A stretch of DNA of 64,000 bases from Neptuniibacter caesariensis (GCF_000153345.1 NZ_CH724127.1:239761-303760), one strand, 5' to 3'. Shown: positions 9,230 through 19,087, numbered from the stretch's first letter. Notes: generated by a model from the sequence alone, not told the origin. A program made the numbers and translations.

Positions 9230-11008
9230 GTGAAAAAACTCTACACCTGGCATTATATATTTAGTGTTGCGCAGGAGCATCGAAGTGAGTTGGCCAAGGC
9301 AAATATCATCGCATTATTAGCGGCGATAGCTTCGGTTCCTCTGCCTCTGTTTATGCCATTACTTGTAGATGAAGTGCTACTAGATCAGCCGGGTTCTATT
9401 GTTAATACGGTAAATCAGTACATCCCGGATGCTTGGCAGTCACCCACGCTGTATATAGGCACAATACTACTTTTCACGATTGTGTTACGCGTAACTGCGT
9501 TGATGTTGAATGTCTGGCAAGCCAGACAATTTACAATTATCTCTAAGGATGTGACTTACCGAATACGTGAAGGCTTACTGGGACGGTTACAGCGTATTTC
9601 TATGTCAGAGTACGAAACCCTTGGCAGTGGCACCGTCGCATCACATTTTGTGACCGATCTGGATACGATTGATCGTTTTCTGGGAAGCTCTCTTAGTCGT
9701 TTATTAATTGCGTTCCTATCGATACTGGGTACAGCGGTCATCTTATTGTGGATGCATTGGCAGTTAGCGCTGTTTATTTTGTTCCTCAACCCCGTCGTGA
9801 TCTACTTCACTACCCGTATTGCTAAACAGGTTAAGCACCTGAAAGGTAAAGAGAATAAAGCCTTCGAGTTATTCCAGTCGGCGTTAACAGAGACGTTAGA
9901 AAGTATCCAACAGATAAGGGCGTGTAACAGAGAGCAGCATTACGTATCACAATTAGTAGCAGGTGCCAGGGATGTAAGAGATCGTTCTAGTGCGTTTGAG
10001 TGGAAAAGCGATGCCGCTAACCGGTTTAGTTTTGTTGTCTTTATGATCGGTGTGGATCTGTTCCGCGCGCTGTCCATGCTGATGGTTGTTTTCTCAGACC
10101 TTTCAATAGGGGAAATGATGGCGGTGTTTGGCTATCTTTGGTTCATGATGGGGCCTGTTCAGGAAATATTGGGAATACAGTACAGCTATTTCGGCGCTAA
10201 AGCTGCCTTGAACAGGATCAATGAGCTGATGAATCTGCGCGAAGAACCTGAATATCCCGCCCTTAAAGACCCATTTTCGAATAAGCCCACAGTATCGGTA
10301 AGAATGGAAAATATCCATTTTGGTTATCTGGAAGATCAGGAAATACTCAAAGGGGTAAGCCTTGATATTCCTGCCGGGCAGAAAATTGCACTGGTAGGTG
10401 CCAGCGGAGGGGGTAAGTCCACGATGGTTCAGGTGTTATTAGGTCTTTACACCCCCACTCAGGGTGAGGTGTATTTTGATGATATTTCTGTGAAACAGAT
10501 AGGTCTACCCAAGGTTAGGCAGCATGTTGCAACAGTTTTGCAACAACCTTCGTTGTTTAATGGCACTGTTCGCAGCAACCTGCAAATGGGTCAAGACTTT
10601 TCCGAGTCTGAACTTTGGAATGCACTGGGCGTCGCTCAGTTGAAGTCCTTTGTTGAATCCCTGGAAAACGGTTTGGATACAAGGGTGGGGAGACAGGGGA
10701 TAAGACTGTCTGGAGGGCAGCGTCAGCGTCTTGCAATAGCCAGGATGGTGCTGACCGATCCTAAAGTGGTAATTCTGGATGAAGCGACATCAGCGCTGGA
10801 TTCAGAAACTGAATTTACCTTACACCAGGCATTACAGACGTTTCTCGAAGGAAGGACAACAATTATTGTGGCCCACCGTTTGAGTGCGGTTAAGCAGGCT
10901 GATCATGTCTATGTATTTGAAGATGGGCGTATATGCGAGCAGGGAAATCATGACAACCTAATCAATGGCAGCGGTTTATATGCGCGCTTATATGGTGAAT
11001 ATCAGTAG
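9230..11008 (+). CDS. ABC exporter, fused permease and ATPase
   Basis: This 592-residue half-transporter has an N-terminal type IV exporter membrane domain (six spans, about residues 20-310). The C-terminal ATPase has Walker A GASGGGKST, Q-loop, signature LSGGQRQRL, Walker B VVILDEATSALD and the H-loop in AHRLS. Such proteins work as dimers and export lipids, peptides or drugs; the substrate cannot be read from sequence. I prefer the GTG at 9230 because AAGGGA lies six bases before it; a TTG six bases earlier would leave no room for the RBS. A Fur-box-like site precedes it, and a cardiolipin-synthase-like gene follows after 20 bases, suggesting a membrane-lipid or envelope role under iron control. 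Confidence 0.88.
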   Translation: MKKLYTWHYIFSVAQEHRSELAKANIIALLAAIASVPLPLFMPLLVDEVLLDQPGSIVNTVNQYIPDAWQSPTLYIGTILLFTIVLRVTALMLNVWQARQFTIISKDVTYRIREGLLGRLQRISMSEYETLGSGTVASHFVTDLDTIDRFLGSSLSRLLIAFLSILGTAVILLWMHWQLALFILFLNPVVIYFTTRIAKQVKHLKGKENKAFELFQSALTETLESIQQIRACNREQHYVSQLVAGARDVRDRSSAFEWKSDAANRFSFVVFMIGVDLFRALSMLMVVFSDLSIGEMMAVFGYLWFMMGPVQEILGIQYSYFGAKAALNRINELMNLREEPEYPALKDPFSNKPTVSVRMENIHFGYLEDQEILKGVSLDIPAGQKIALVGASGGGKSTMVQVLLGLYTPTQGEVYFDDISVKQIGLPKVRQHVATVLQQPSLFNGTVRSNLQMGQDFSESELWNALGVAQLKSFVESLENGLDTRVGRQGIRLSGGQRQRLAIARMVLTDPKVVILDEATSALDSETEFTLHQALQTFLEGRTTIIVAHRLSAVKQADHVYVFEDGRICEQGNHDNLINGSGLYARLYGEYQ

Positions 11009-11028
11009 GGCCTGTCCAGAGGCCTTAT

Positions 11029-12144
11029 ATGCGTAATCAGTTTCAATGGCGAGAGGGCAATAAAGTTGACCTTTTAGTCGATGGTGAAGCCTTCTTTCCT
11101 GTGATGTTGGATGAGATTAAAAAATCCAGACACAGTCTGCTTCTGGAATTTTATTTCGTAACATCAGGTGTTATCGCAGATAAATTCATAGTTGAGCTTA
11201 TCTCTGCTGCCCAGCGGGGTGTGATGGTTAAGCTGATTGTCGATGGTTTTGGTTCCTACCGTTTTTCTAGCGCAGATAGATCTCGCCTTGAAAAGGTGGG
11301 TGCGCAAATCGTCACTTACAATCCTCTCCATCTCAGTAAGCTGACTCGTAACTTTGCCAGAGACCATCGTAAGCTTCTGGTCGTTGATCAGCGAATCGCG
11401 TTCATCGGGGGTACAGGCTTAAGCGATGTATACTGGTTGTCAGAAGAACAAGGTTGTCCGTGGCATGAAATAATGGCTCGGGTAGAAGGACCCGCCGTCA
11501 CTGATCTGGTCAATATGTACAATCAGTTATGGCAACGTTGTACGGCTCAGGTACTATCCCCTGGCGGTACGCTGGAGTATCGAGGTGACTCCCGAGTTAG
11601 AGTGAGAACGGTTCAGGGACTATACCAGCAGGATATCAAAGGCAGTTTTCTGAACCGGGTTAACAGTGCGCAGGATAAAGTCTGGCTAATGACCGCGTAC
11701 TTTCTTCCCTCATTTTCTATGCGCTATGCCTTAAGGCGTGCGGCAAAAAGAGGGGTGGATGTAAGATTGATTATTGCCGGTCCTTATACGGACCAACCTT
11801 GGGTTTTCCATGCATCGAAGCGCTATTACTCGAGATTGCTAAAGGCTGGAGTAAAAATTTATGAGTATCAGCCCCGTTTTTTGCACGCTAAAATGTCAGT
11901 GGTAGATGATTGGGGCACGATGGGTTCTTGTAACCTTGATCACTGGAATCTTCGTTGGAATCTTGAAGCTAATATTGAACTGGAAGATTCTGATTTTGTC
12001 CGACAGATGACGCAGGTATTTTATGACGACTTGCATCATTGTCAGGAAGTTATTCCCGCAGTTTGGTCATGTAGACCCTGGCATCGTCGATTAAAGGAAG
12101 CAATATGGGCATGGATCAGCCATCTGGTGCTCAAGATCAGATAG
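11029..12144 (+). CDS. clsB: Cardiolipin synthase B-like phospholipase D family enzyme
   Basis: This 371-residue protein has two HKD motifs, HRKLLVVD at about residue 118 and HAKMSVVD at about 285, each followed by the GG/GS..N segment typical of the phospholipase D superfamily. It has no N-terminal membrane spans, as in ClsB-type enzymes, which join phosphatidylglycerol with another phospholipid or condense phosphatidylethanolamine with phosphatidylglycerol. It lies in an operon with the ABC exporter and a glycine-zipper lipoprotein. The symbol is by family resemblance; another PLD-type phosphotransferase is possible. Confidence 0.8.
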   Translation: MRNQFQWREGNKVDLLVDGEAFFPVMLDEIKKSRHSLLLEFYFVTSGVIADKFIVELISAAQRGVMVKLIVDGFGSYRFSSADRSRLEKVGAQIVTYNPLHLSKLTRNFARDHRKLLVVDQRIAFIGGTGLSDVYWLSEEQGCPWHEIMARVEGPAVTDLVNMYNQLWQRCTAQVLSPGGTLEYRGDSRVRVRTVQGLYQQDIKGSFLNRVNSAQDKVWLMTAYFLPSFSMRYALRRAAKRGVDVRLIIAGPYTDQPWVFHASKRYYSRLLKAGVKIYEYQPRFLHAKMSVVDDWGTMGSCNLDHWNLRWNLEANIELEDSDFVRQMTQVFYDDLHHCQEVIPAVWSCRPWHRRLKEAIWAWISHLVLKIR

Positions 12145-12158
12145 TAAGGAGAGTTACT

Positions 12159-12617
12159 ATGAAAAAAACATCTATCATTGTGGCAGTCTTGTGCACCTCA
12201 ATGTTAACGGGTTGTGTAAACAGCTTAAGCGGAAATACCTATTCACGAAGCGAAGCACGTCAGATTCAACAGGTACAATACGGGGTGGTTCAGTCTGCTG
12301 TGCCTGTTGTGCTTGAAGGCACTTCTGGCATTGTCGGTGGTGCTACCGGTGCTGTTGTAGGTGGTATTGCAGCCAGCAATATTGGTGGTGGTCGTGGTAA
12401 AGATATAGCGACCGTTCTTGGCGCTGTTGCAGGTGGAATCGCAGGTAAGCAGGTAGAAGAGACTGTGACACGTTCGCAGGGGCAGGAGATTACTGTTCGT
12501 CTGGATAACGGCAATCTGGTTTCGATCGTTCAGGAAGTAGGAGAAGGTCCTCTCTTCCGAGCCGGTGATCGTGTTCGCGTGCTAAATGGTAATGGCACTG
12601 CTCGCGTTACTTACTAA
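12159..12617 (+). CDS. Glycine-zipper outer-membrane lipoprotein (SlyB/Pcp-like)
   Basis: This 152-residue lipoprotein has a signal peptide ending in the lipobox LTGC, so the mature protein begins at Cys about residue 17. Two glycine-zipper helices follow (GGATGAVVGGIAAS and LGAVAGGIAGKQ), then a beta-rich C-terminal domain (ITVRLDNGNLVSIVQ). This is the SlyB/Pcp family layout. In enterobacteria SlyB stabilises outer-membrane proteins during envelope stress. The frame is open further upstream into the cardiolipin synthase gene, but the ATG at 12159 has AAGGAG before it and starts the signal peptide. It closes the operon and a terminator follows. Confidence 0.87.
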   Translation: MKKTSIIVAVLCTSMLTGCVNSLSGNTYSRSEARQIQQVQYGVVQSAVPVVLEGTSGIVGGATGAVVGGIAASNIGGGRGKDIATVLGAVAGGIAGKQVEETVTRSQGQEITVRLDNGNLVSIVQEVGEGPLFRAGDRVRVLNGNGTARVTY

Positions 12618-12638
12618 TTTATAGCTAAGCTTAGTTTC

Positions 12639-12668
12639 AAGCCCTTCTTTATGAAGGGCTTTTATTTT
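12639..12668 (+). terminator. Rho-independent terminator after the SlyB-like gene
   Basis: The nine-pair stem AAGCCCTTC/GAAGGGCTT with a five-base loop is followed by TTTATTTT. Confidence 0.88.
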
Positions 12669-12783
12669 GGATCATTTGGTCAAAAAATCTTCCTTTTCAT
12701 AGGGGTAACTACTTACTTTATTTTTGAATAAATGTTAATAATGTTGCCTGCCTATTATTTGTACTGTGTAAAAGGAAGGATGC

Positions 12784-13446
12784 ATGTCACTTACATTTGC
12801 CTTTGATGTATACGGAACGCTCATAAACACCCATGGTTTAGTTACTGAGCTAGAGAAAACTGTGGGTGATCACGCTAAGGCTTTTTCTCAGATGTGGCGG
12901 GATAAACAGCTAGAGTACTCTTTCCGTAAAGGCTTAATGGACAGATATGAGCAGTTTAGCGTTTGTACCCAGCAAGCATTGGACTATACCTGTCAGTTTT
13001 TTCAGGTGGAAATGAGTGATATACAGAAAAATGCTTTGCTGATTTCATACGGCAAGCTTCCCGTGTTTGAAGATGTGAAACTTGGGTTAGAAAATCTATC
13101 GGATCATCATCTGTTTGCCTTTTCTAATGGTGCCGCTGGTGCTGTTGATAATCTGTTGGGCAACGCAGGGATCCGCCAAGCTTTCCAAGATATTATCAGT
13201 GTGGATGAGATACAGACGTTTAAACCTAACCCGGAAACTTATGCGCATTTTCTGAAGCGTACGAATGCTAAAGCAGACAGAACCTGGCTGATCTCCAGTA
13301 ATCCCTTTGATGTGATTGGCGCGAAAAGCGCTGGTTTTAATACTGCATGGGTTCAGCGCGATGCCAAGGCCATTTTTGATCCCTGGGGGGTAGAGCCTGA
13401 TTTGATTGTTGCTTCCTTGCCGGAGTTGGCAGAGAGGATTAATTAA
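12784..13446 (+). CDS. Haloacid dehalogenase type II family hydrolase
   Basis: This 220-residue HAD-superfamily enzyme has the nucleophile motif DVYGTL, the serine motif FSNG, lysine in TFKPNPETY and the final motif SSNPFDVIGAKSAGF. This set and length match L-2-haloacid dehalogenases, which hydrolyse 2-haloacids to 2-hydroxyacids using an aspartyl ester. Usual members have SSNAWD in the last motif; here it is SSNPFD, so true dehalogenase activity is uncertain and a general phosphatase-like role is possible. AAGGAAGG lies just before the ATG. It is a single gene, convergent with the YecA-like gene. Confidence 0.82.
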   Translation: MSLTFAFDVYGTLINTHGLVTELEKTVGDHAKAFSQMWRDKQLEYSFRKGLMDRYEQFSVCTQQALDYTCQFFQVEMSDIQKNALLISYGKLPVFEDVKLGLENLSDHHLFAFSNGAAGAVDNLLGNAGIRQAFQDIISVDEIQTFKPNPETYAHFLKRTNAKADRTWLISSNPFDVIGAKSAGFNTAWVQRDAKAIFDPWGVEPDLIVASLPELAERIN

Positions 13447-13464
13447 AAGAAAGGGGAAGTTTAA

Positions 13465-13482
13465 AGCCCGGCAGGCCGGGCT
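13465..13482. terminator. GC-rich inverted repeat between convergent genes
   Basis: AGCCCGGC and GCCGGGCT form a tight hairpin between the convergent dehalogenase-like and YecA-like genes. T-runs are poor on both sides, so it may end both transcripts inefficiently. Confidence 0.55.
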
Positions 13483-13496
13483 CTAAGCGAATAAAC

Positions 13497-14081
13497 TTAT
13501 TTCTCGGGCGCATGGAAGAACAGGTAAAGATCGACCAGAAGCTCCGGTATTTGTGAGCACATCTCGGCACAGAGCTTTTCATCGTCACGGATTTTGTTGA
13601 TGTCATCCTCATCGAAAAGATCAGATGCCACCATTACTGGCAGTAGCATTTCAGCCACTTCCTCTTCCGATTTACTGCCAAACCACAGCTCTTCCTGATT
13701 GAAAACGCCTTCCATAAAGGCTTGTGACCACCATGCCAATGGAGAGATATCTTCATCGTCTTCAGCATCGAGAGAGAGTTCACAAGGGAGTTCAATCTCG
13801 CCGTCGCTATAAAGGTTTGCGCCGATGCTCTGATGAAAACGCTTCAGCAGACCCATAATTTCCTTCTGTTGTTCTTCAGAAGTCCAGTTAGGCGTACCGT
13901 CAAATACCAGTTCCATCCAGGTTTCTTCAGCAATTGGGGATGGGCTGATATTAAGCGCACAAAACAAACCGTGAACACCAACCAGATCCAGACAATCTTC
14001 AGAAACCTGATCTGAGTATAAGAAGTCGTCTAGCTGATCTAATTCGGCATCGGTTAATGCATTAGCAGTGGTGAGTGTCAT
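13497..14081 (-). CDS. YecA family (UPF0149) protein
   Basis: This 194-residue acidic protein matches the UPF0149/YecA family: an N-terminal helical stretch (LTDAELDQLDDFL), the VHGLFCAL segment, and the SPLAWWSQAFMEGV motif at about residues 118-131. It lacks the C-terminal SEC-C zinc motif found in longer YecA proteins. Function is unknown. The start ATG at 14081 is the first of the frame and the protein begins with a typical short leader. It is a single gene, with recQ divergent from it. Confidence 0.8.
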   Translation of the reverse strand: MTLTTANALTDAELDQLDDFLYSDQVSEDCLDLVGVHGLFCALNISPSPIAEETWMELVFDGTPNWTSEEQQKEIMGLLKRFHQSIGANLYSDGEIELPCELSLDAEDDEDISPLAWWSQAFMEGVFNQEELWFGSKSEEEVAEMLLPVMVASDLFDEDDINKIRDDEKLCAEMCSQIPELLVDLYLFFHAPEK

Positions 14082-14197
14082 GAATTTATTCCATATAGGT
14101 TTAAGCCCATGATTTTAGCCTGCTTCCATTCAATTAGCAGTATTTTTATCAGCTAATTCAAGTGACAAGCTCCTTGGGTTTCTGGATAATCCTGCGC

Positions 14198-16321
14198 ATG
14201 AATCAACGCGCCCTACAGATCCTGCAAGACGTCTTCGGATATGATCAATTCCGAGAGCCTCAGGCAGAGGTAATCGAAAGTCTATTGCATGGTCATGACG
14301 CGCTTGTTGTTGTGCCTACAGGAGGCGGCAAGTCCCTCTGTTACCAACTCCCCGCCCTGTTAAGAACGGGTACTGCAATCGTTATCTCTCCGTTAATTGC
14401 ACTTATGCAGGATCAGGTAACGGCACTGTCTCAGTGGGGGATCAGAGCGGGTTGCCTCAATTCCAGTATGGACTTCTCCTTGATTGCTGAAACCGAGCAT
14501 CAACTCAGAAGTGGACAACTCGACCTACTTTATATCGCCCCAGAGCGGTTATTACAGCCTCGAACATTGAGTTTGTTAGAAGGTTCTTCATTAGCCTTGT
14601 TTGCGATTGATGAGGCGCATTGTGTTTCTCAATGGGGGCATGATTTTCGGCCTGAATATCTGCAATTGAGTCAATTGGCGAACCGATTCCCGTCAGTGCC
14701 GCGTATAGCATTAACCGCAACAGCAGACAGTAGAACTCAGACTGAGATTGTTGAAAGGCTTGAATTACGCGAACCGCATCTGTTTATTCAGGGATTTGAC
14801 CGACCCAATATTCGTTACCGTATCGGACAAAAAGACAGCGCTAAGAAACAGCTGTTAAAGTTTCTTCAGGATGAGCACCCAAAAGATTCGGGGATTATTT
14901 ACTGTTTGTCACGTAAAAGGGTAGAGGATACCGCCCAGTGGCTCTGTGATCAGGGCTTTAATGCCTTGCCATATCATGCCGGGCTCCCTGCGGACTTACG
15001 AAGCCATCATCAACACCGTTTTCTTAATGAAGAGAACATCATCATGGTAGCAACCATAGCTTTCGGTATGGGCATTGATAAGCCGAATGTCCGCTATGTA
15101 GCCCATCTGGATCTGCCTAAAAGTATCGAGGCCTATTACCAGGAAACAGGTAGGGCTGGACGAGATGGACAGCCTGCAGATGCCTGGATGGTATATGGCC
15201 TGCAAGATGTTATGTTTCTTCGCCAGATGCTCGAGAGCTCGCAGGCTGCGGATGAGCAAAAAGCGATAGAGCGGCAAAAGCTCGAAGCGATGCTGGGTTT
15301 GTGTGAGATAACTAGCTGTCGTCGTCAGGTGCTACTCAGTTACTTCGGTGAAAAAGAGCATCAGCCATGCGGAAACTGTGATACCTGTCTTGAACCGGTC
15401 CCTGTTTGGGATGGTACTGAAGCGGCTCGAAAGGCCTTATCAGCAGTATATCGTTCCGGGCAACGTTTTGGTGTGAATCATGTGGTCGATGTGTTGATGG
15501 GGAAACCCAATGAGAAGACAGATCGTTTTGCTCACCATAAGCTCTCAACCTGGGGCATAGGCAAGGATCTGGATAAAAACCAGTGGCGCTCTGTTTTCCG
15601 TCAGTTGGTTGCCAGAGGAATGCTAGGGGTGAATGTTGACCAGCATGGGGTGCTTCATCTAACCGATAAATGTCGCCCGCTTCTCAGGGGTGAAGAGAAG
15701 ATCCAACTGCGTAAAGATCAACGTAAGTCGGTTGCGTACACTAAGAACCAGGTTCCACAGAGTAAGCTTGAAGCTGCAGAATATGCATTGTGGAATGACC
15801 TTAAGGCTGAGCGGAAGAAGCTGGCAGATGAGCAGGGTGTTCCTCCGTATGTGATTTTCCATGATGCCACCCTCATGGAGATGGTTATGTACCGCCCGCA
15901 AACTGCCGATCAGTTTAAGCGCCTGAACGGGGTGGGGGAGCGCAAACTTGATCTCTACGGTTCTGACTTCTTAGCTGTTATTGAAGCTCATGAAGAGGGG
16001 AAGGACAGTGATGTTGCTACCCAGGCACAGGAATCGGTAGCCTTGTATCAAGCGGGCATGACAGTCGCACAAGTGGCTCGGCAACAACACTTATCTGAAA
16101 ATGCTATTTATGCGCACCTGGCCCAATACATCCAGAAAGGTGAGCTGTCTGTACATGACGTGGTTGAACTTCCAGCAACTGAATTTAGTCATATTGAACA
16201 GGTGATTCTGGAGACTCAGCAAGAGTTTGGGCAGGCGCTGAAACCGGTTCATGATGCCTTAGCGGGTGTTTATGAGATGGGAGTCTTACGCTGCATTAAG
16301 GCTGGTATGGAGCAGGCATGA
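14198..16321 (+). CDS. recQ: ATP-dependent DNA helicase RecQ
   Basis: This 707-residue superfamily 2 helicase has motif [18 protein letters not shown] box [20 protein letters not shown], motif [10 protein letters not shown], and motif VI with [13 protein letters not shown] cysteine-rich zinc domain ([12 protein letters not shown]...CGNCDTC), a winged helix and an HRDC domain ([15 protein letters not shown]) follow. About 100 further residues at the C-terminus include a helix-turn-helix-like stretch ([21 protein letters not shown]), making it longer than the 609-residue E. coli enzyme. It unwinds DNA in recombination repair. I chose ATG 14198 over the GTG at 14162 because it gives the usual RecQ N-terminus. 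The next gene overlaps its stop. Confidence 0.93.
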   Translation: MNQRALQILQDVFGYDQFREPQAEVIESLLHGHDALVVVPTGGGKSLCYQLPALLRTGTAIVISPLIALMQDQVTALSQWGIRAGCLNSSMDFSLIAETEHQLRSGQLDLLYIAPERLLQPRTLSLLEGSSLALFAIDEAHCVSQWGHDFRPEYLQLSQLANRFPSVPRIALTATADSRTQTEIVERLELREPHLFIQGFDRPNIRYRIGQKDSAKKQLLKFLQDEHPKDSGIIYCLSRKRVEDTAQWLCDQGFNALPYHAGLPADLRSHHQHRFLNEENIIMVATIAFGMGIDKPNVRYVAHLDLPKSIEAYYQETGRAGRDGQPADAWMVYGLQDVMFLRQMLESSQAADEQKAIERQKLEAMLGLCEITSCRRQVLLSYFGEKEHQPCGNCDTCLEPVPVWDGTEAARKALSAVYRSGQRFGVNHVVDVLMGKPNEKTDRFAHHKLSTWGIGKDLDKNQWRSVFRQLVARGMLGVNVDQHGVLHLTDKCRPLLRGEEKIQLRKDQRKSVAYTKNQVPQSKLEAAEYALWNDLKAERKKLADEQGVPPYVIFHDATLMEMVMYRPQTADQFKRLNGVGERKLDLYGSDFLAVIEAHEEGKDSDVATQAQESVALYQAGMTVAQVARQQHLSENAIYAHLAQYIQKGELSVHDVVELPATEFSHIEQVILETQQEFGQALKPVHDALAGVYEMGVLRCIKAGMEQA

Positions 16322-16737
16322 GTGAGGAGCTCAGCCTAACCAGTTTATTTCTCAGCGGTTTTATTTCAGCGACGTTGCTGCCGGGCGGCTCCGAAGTGCT
16401 TTTAGCCTGGCAACTAAACGAAGGCATTCATGATCCCTGGTTGCTTTGGGGATCGGTTACAGCGGGCAATACGTTGGGTGGTATTGTGACTTTTCTAATG
16501 GGCTGGGCGATTGCTCACTATTACCCGATGAGGGAATTTACTAAACCCCGTCAGTTGCAAGCTAAAGCCTGGTTGGAGAAATACGGAGCTTTTGCTTTGT
16601 TGCTTTCCTGGTTGCCTTTGATAGGTGATCCACTCTGTCTGGTGGCAGGCTGGGTCAAAACCCGTTTCCTTTTAAGCCTTCTAATGATTACACTTGGAAA
16701 AGCGATACGTTATCTTCTGATTATCGGTCTTTTCTGA
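16318..16737 (+). CDS. yqaA: YqaA family (DedA/VTT-like) membrane protein
   Basis: This 139-residue inner-membrane protein belongs to the YqaA branch of the DedA/VTT superfamily. It shows the [11 protein letters not shown] re-entrant segment, [14 protein letters not shown] and a C-terminal pair of hydrophobic helices with [13 protein letters not shown]. DedA relatives are proposed to flip lipids and depend on the proton-motive force; YqaA itself is uncharacterised. It overlaps the recQ stop by four bases (ATGA) and is followed 11 bases later by the peptidase gene. Confidence 0.85.
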   Translation: MSEELSLTSLFLSGFISATLLPGGSEVLLAWQLNEGIHDPWLLWGSVTAGNTLGGIVTFLMGWAIAHYYPMREFTKPRQLQAKAWLEKYGAFALLLSWLPLIGDPLCLVAGWVKTRFLLSLLMITLGKAIRYLLIIGLF

Positions 16738-16748
16738 GGTCACTCAAT

Positions 16749-17537
16749 ATGGCGGTACGCAGTATCTGGAGCAAGTTGCGACTGTTTATACTGGTACTTC
16801 TCTTGCTCGTGGTCAGTCTGAATACTTACTTATCTAAAGTAAGAACGACCGATTGGAATGACACCCTCTGGATTGTAATCTACCCGATCAACGCTGATGA
16901 GCGTGCTGATACGCAGGTCTATCTGGATGTTCTGCAACCTGAACATTTTGAAGAGATAGAGCACTTTTTTGTCCGTGAGGCTGAACGTTACGGTGTTGTT
17001 GATGTTAAGCCTGTCGAAGTAAAGCTTGCGCCACCTGTTGTCGCACAGCCCCCTAAGCCTCCTCGCAATCCAAGTATCCTTGATAGTGTCATCTGGAGCC
17101 TGAGTCTACGTTATTGGGGATGGAAGAATGATAGCTGGGAGGGTGTAGACCCCGATATCAAGATTTATTTGCGGCTTTTCTCACCGAAAAATCGTCAGGT
17201 TCTCGAGCACTCTTTAGGCTTGCAGAAAGGTATGATTGGTGTGGTTAATGGCTTTGCCAGTATTGATTATCAGGCTCAGAACAACTTTGTTACTGTCCAC
17301 GAAATCCTGCACACGCTGGGGGCGAGTGATAAATACCGGCTGGAAACTAACCAGCCGATATGGCCTGAGGGCTATGCTGATCCGCACCAGGCACCGTTAT
17401 TGCCTCAATATCGAGCAGAGGTGATGGGCGGCCGGGTTCCCCAGACAACTTCGTTTTCACTGATACCAAATAGCCTGGAGCAGGTCGTAGTCGGCCCGGA
17501 AACCGCGGCAGAGATTAACTGGATTCAGCTACCTTAA
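16749..17537 (+). CDS. Putative membrane-anchored zinc metallopeptidase (HExxHxxGxxD)
   Basis: This 262-residue protein begins with a single hydrophobic helix (about residues 11-28) after a basic start, so the rest should lie in the periplasm or be anchored to the membrane. A proline-rich linker is at about 94-108. The motif HEILHTLGASD at 184-194 fits HExxHxxGxxD, the zinc-binding pattern of metzincin peptidases in which Asp is the third ligand, as in snapalysin. A methionine (VMGG, about residue 224) lies where a Met-turn would be expected. I recognise no named family, and the substrate is unknown. GAGG precedes the ATG. Its stop overlaps the stop of the convergent DUF302 gene. Confidence 0.7.
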   Translation: MAVRSIWSKLRLFILVLLLLVVSLNTYLSKVRTTDWNDTLWIVIYPINADERADTQVYLDVLQPEHFEEIEHFFVREAERYGVVDVKPVEVKLAPPVVAQPPKPPRNPSILDSVIWSLSLRYWGWKNDSWEGVDPDIKIYLRLFSPKNRQVLEHSLGLQKGMIGVVNGFASIDYQAQNNFVTVHEILHTLGASDKYRLETNQPIWPEGYADPHQAPLLPQYRAEVMGGRVPQTTSFSLIPNSLEQVVVGPETAAEINWIQLP

Positions 17538-18004
17538 GGCTTCTGCGCCGCATTTAGCGCTTTCATGATATCTGTTTCCAGCTCCTCAAGAATAGCCTGG
17601 GCAGGGCTGTTGGGTTTGAGCTGGCTGGGTCGAAGCAGCAGAACGTCTGTCGTTCCCCCTTTATGGAGTAGTGTGACCGATAAAGGGCAGAGTGCAGCCA
17701 TCTCCGGATCTTTATTTACAACCTGATTAACATACCATGGGTTACAGAAAACCAGACTGCGGATCTCTTCGTAGCCATTACGGTTATAATCTTCACCCCA
17801 GCGTTCTTTAAAGTTGGAAAGGGATCTGCCGATGTTTGGCTCCAGGATAACGTAGAAACGGTGCTCTTCAAGAGACTGGCTGACCCAATCATAGTGGTCT
17901 TCGAATGCGCCTTTCATCGTGATTTTTGCAACAGGTGAAGCATGCACAGCAAAGCAGAAAAGCAGTATTAATCCGCCCAGGAGTGATCTGATCAATCTAT
18001 TCAT
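17534..18004 (-). CDS. DUF302 domain periplasmic protein
   Basis: This 156-residue protein has a signal peptide (MNRLIRSLLGGLILLFCFAVHA) with a likely cut after HASP. The mature part resembles DUF302 (residues about 35-150: SQSLEEHRFYVILEPNIGRSL, SLVFCNPWYVNQVV, CPLSVTLLHKGGTTDVLLLRP). The family is found in periplasmic or lipid-linked proteins of unknown function. The ATG at 18004 is chosen over one at 18019 because GGAAG lies before it and the signal peptide starts there. Its stop shares TTAA with the stop of the peptidase gene opposite. Confidence 0.8.
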   Translation of the reverse strand: MNRLIRSLLGGLILLFCFAVHASPVAKITMKGAFEDHYDWVSQSLEEHRFYVILEPNIGRSLSNFKERWGEDYNRNGYEEIRSLVFCNPWYVNQVVNKDPEMAALCPLSVTLLHKGGTTDVLLLRPSQLKPNSPAQAILEELETDIMKALNAAQKP

Positions 18005-18124
18005 ATTGCTTCCTTTCACCTCTCGCTATTTCGTTAGAATAGTGCTGTTTTTACACGAATAGATTTCAGTGTATCAGGTCCAGCCATGATGTATAATTCC
18101 TGCTCCTAAATTGAGCGTAACGTC

Positions 18125-19087
18125 ATGACCACAAGCACTACCCCTGAAAGCCAAACATCATCTCTCACCGAAGCCGAAATTGCCGAGCAAAAGAAGCAGA
18201 AAACGCGTCTGAATAAATTGCAGAAGCGTCTGCGCCGCGAAATGGGTCGTGCGATTCAGGACTTCAATATGATTGAAGAGGGTGACAAGGTCATGGTTTG
18301 CCTGTCAGGAGGCAAAGATTCTTACGCTATGCTCGATATCCTGATGAACTTACAGCGCAGCGCGCCGGTTAATTTCGAACTGGTAGCGGTGAATCTGGAT
18401 CAGAAGCAACCAGGCTTCCCGGAAGATGTTTTACCTGCTTATCTGGAATCTATTGGTGTACCGTTCCATATTCTGGAGCGCGATACTTATTCAGTGGTCA
18501 AAGAGGTGGTGCCAGAAGGGAAAACCACCTGTGCCTTGTGCTCCAGATTACGCCGTGGATCCCTGTATGGATTTGCTGAAGAGATTGGCGCGAATAAAAT
18601 TGCGCTGGGCCACCACCGTGATGACATTCTGGAAACCCTGTTCCTGAATATGTTCTATGGTGGAAAGCTAAAATCCATGCCGCCTAAACTGGTTTCTGAT
18701 GATGGCAAGAACATGGTGATCAGGCCGCTGGCATACTCCAGAGAGAAAGATATAGCCGCTTTTGCCGAACTGAAAGGGTTTCCGATCATTCCTTGTAACC
18801 TTTGTGGCTCTCAGGAGAATCTGCAGCGCCAGGTGATTAAAGAGATGCTTCAGGACTGGGATCGTCGTTTCCCTGGGCGGATTGAAACGATGTTCCGCTC
18901 TCTTCAACATGTTGTCCCATCGCATCTTGCAGATACTGCGCTGTTTGACTTTAAAGGTCTGCAGCATGGTTTCCCACATGGTATTGCGCCAGATAGTGCT
19001 CAGGCGGCTAACCTGGAGAAACCCGTCGACCCTTCAGAAGCGGTGCAAAGCTTTAATCCGCAAAAGATCGATGTGTTGTCACTGTAA
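18125..19087 (+). CDS. ttcA: tRNA 2-thiocytidine(32) synthetase TtcA
   Basis: This 320-residue enzyme has the PP-loop [10 protein letters not shown] (about residues 60-69) for ATP-dependent adenylation of tRNA, and two CxxC pairs ([10 protein letters not shown] and CNLCGSQ) that hold the [4Fe-4S] cluster and accept sulfur. [19 protein letters not shown] is a further family hallmark. It thiolates cytidine 32 of several tRNAs in the cytoplasm. The N-terminal 30 residues are a charged extension. It stands alone, divergent from the DUF302 gene. Confidence 0.95.
   Translation: MTTSTTPESQTSSLTEAEIAEQKKQKTRLNKLQKRLRREMGRAIQDFNMIEEGDKVMVCLSGGKDSYAMLDILMNLQRSAPVNFELVAVNLDQKQPGFPEDVLPAYLESIGVPFHILERDTYSVVKEVVPEGKTTCALCSRLRRGSLYGFAEEIGANKIALGHHRDDILETLFLNMFYGGKLKSMPPKLVSDDGKNMVIRPLAYSREKDIAAFAELKGFPIIPCNLCGSQENLQRQVIKEMLQDWDRRFPGRIETMFRSLQHVVPSHLADTALFDFKGLQHGFPHGIAPDSAQAANLEKPVDPSEAVQSFNPQKIDVLSL

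Noticed and set aside
12105..12158. Longer N-terminus of the SlyB-like lipoprotein
   Set aside because: The extra residues lie inside the cardiolipin synthase gene, and the ATG at 12159 has an RBS and starts the signal peptide.
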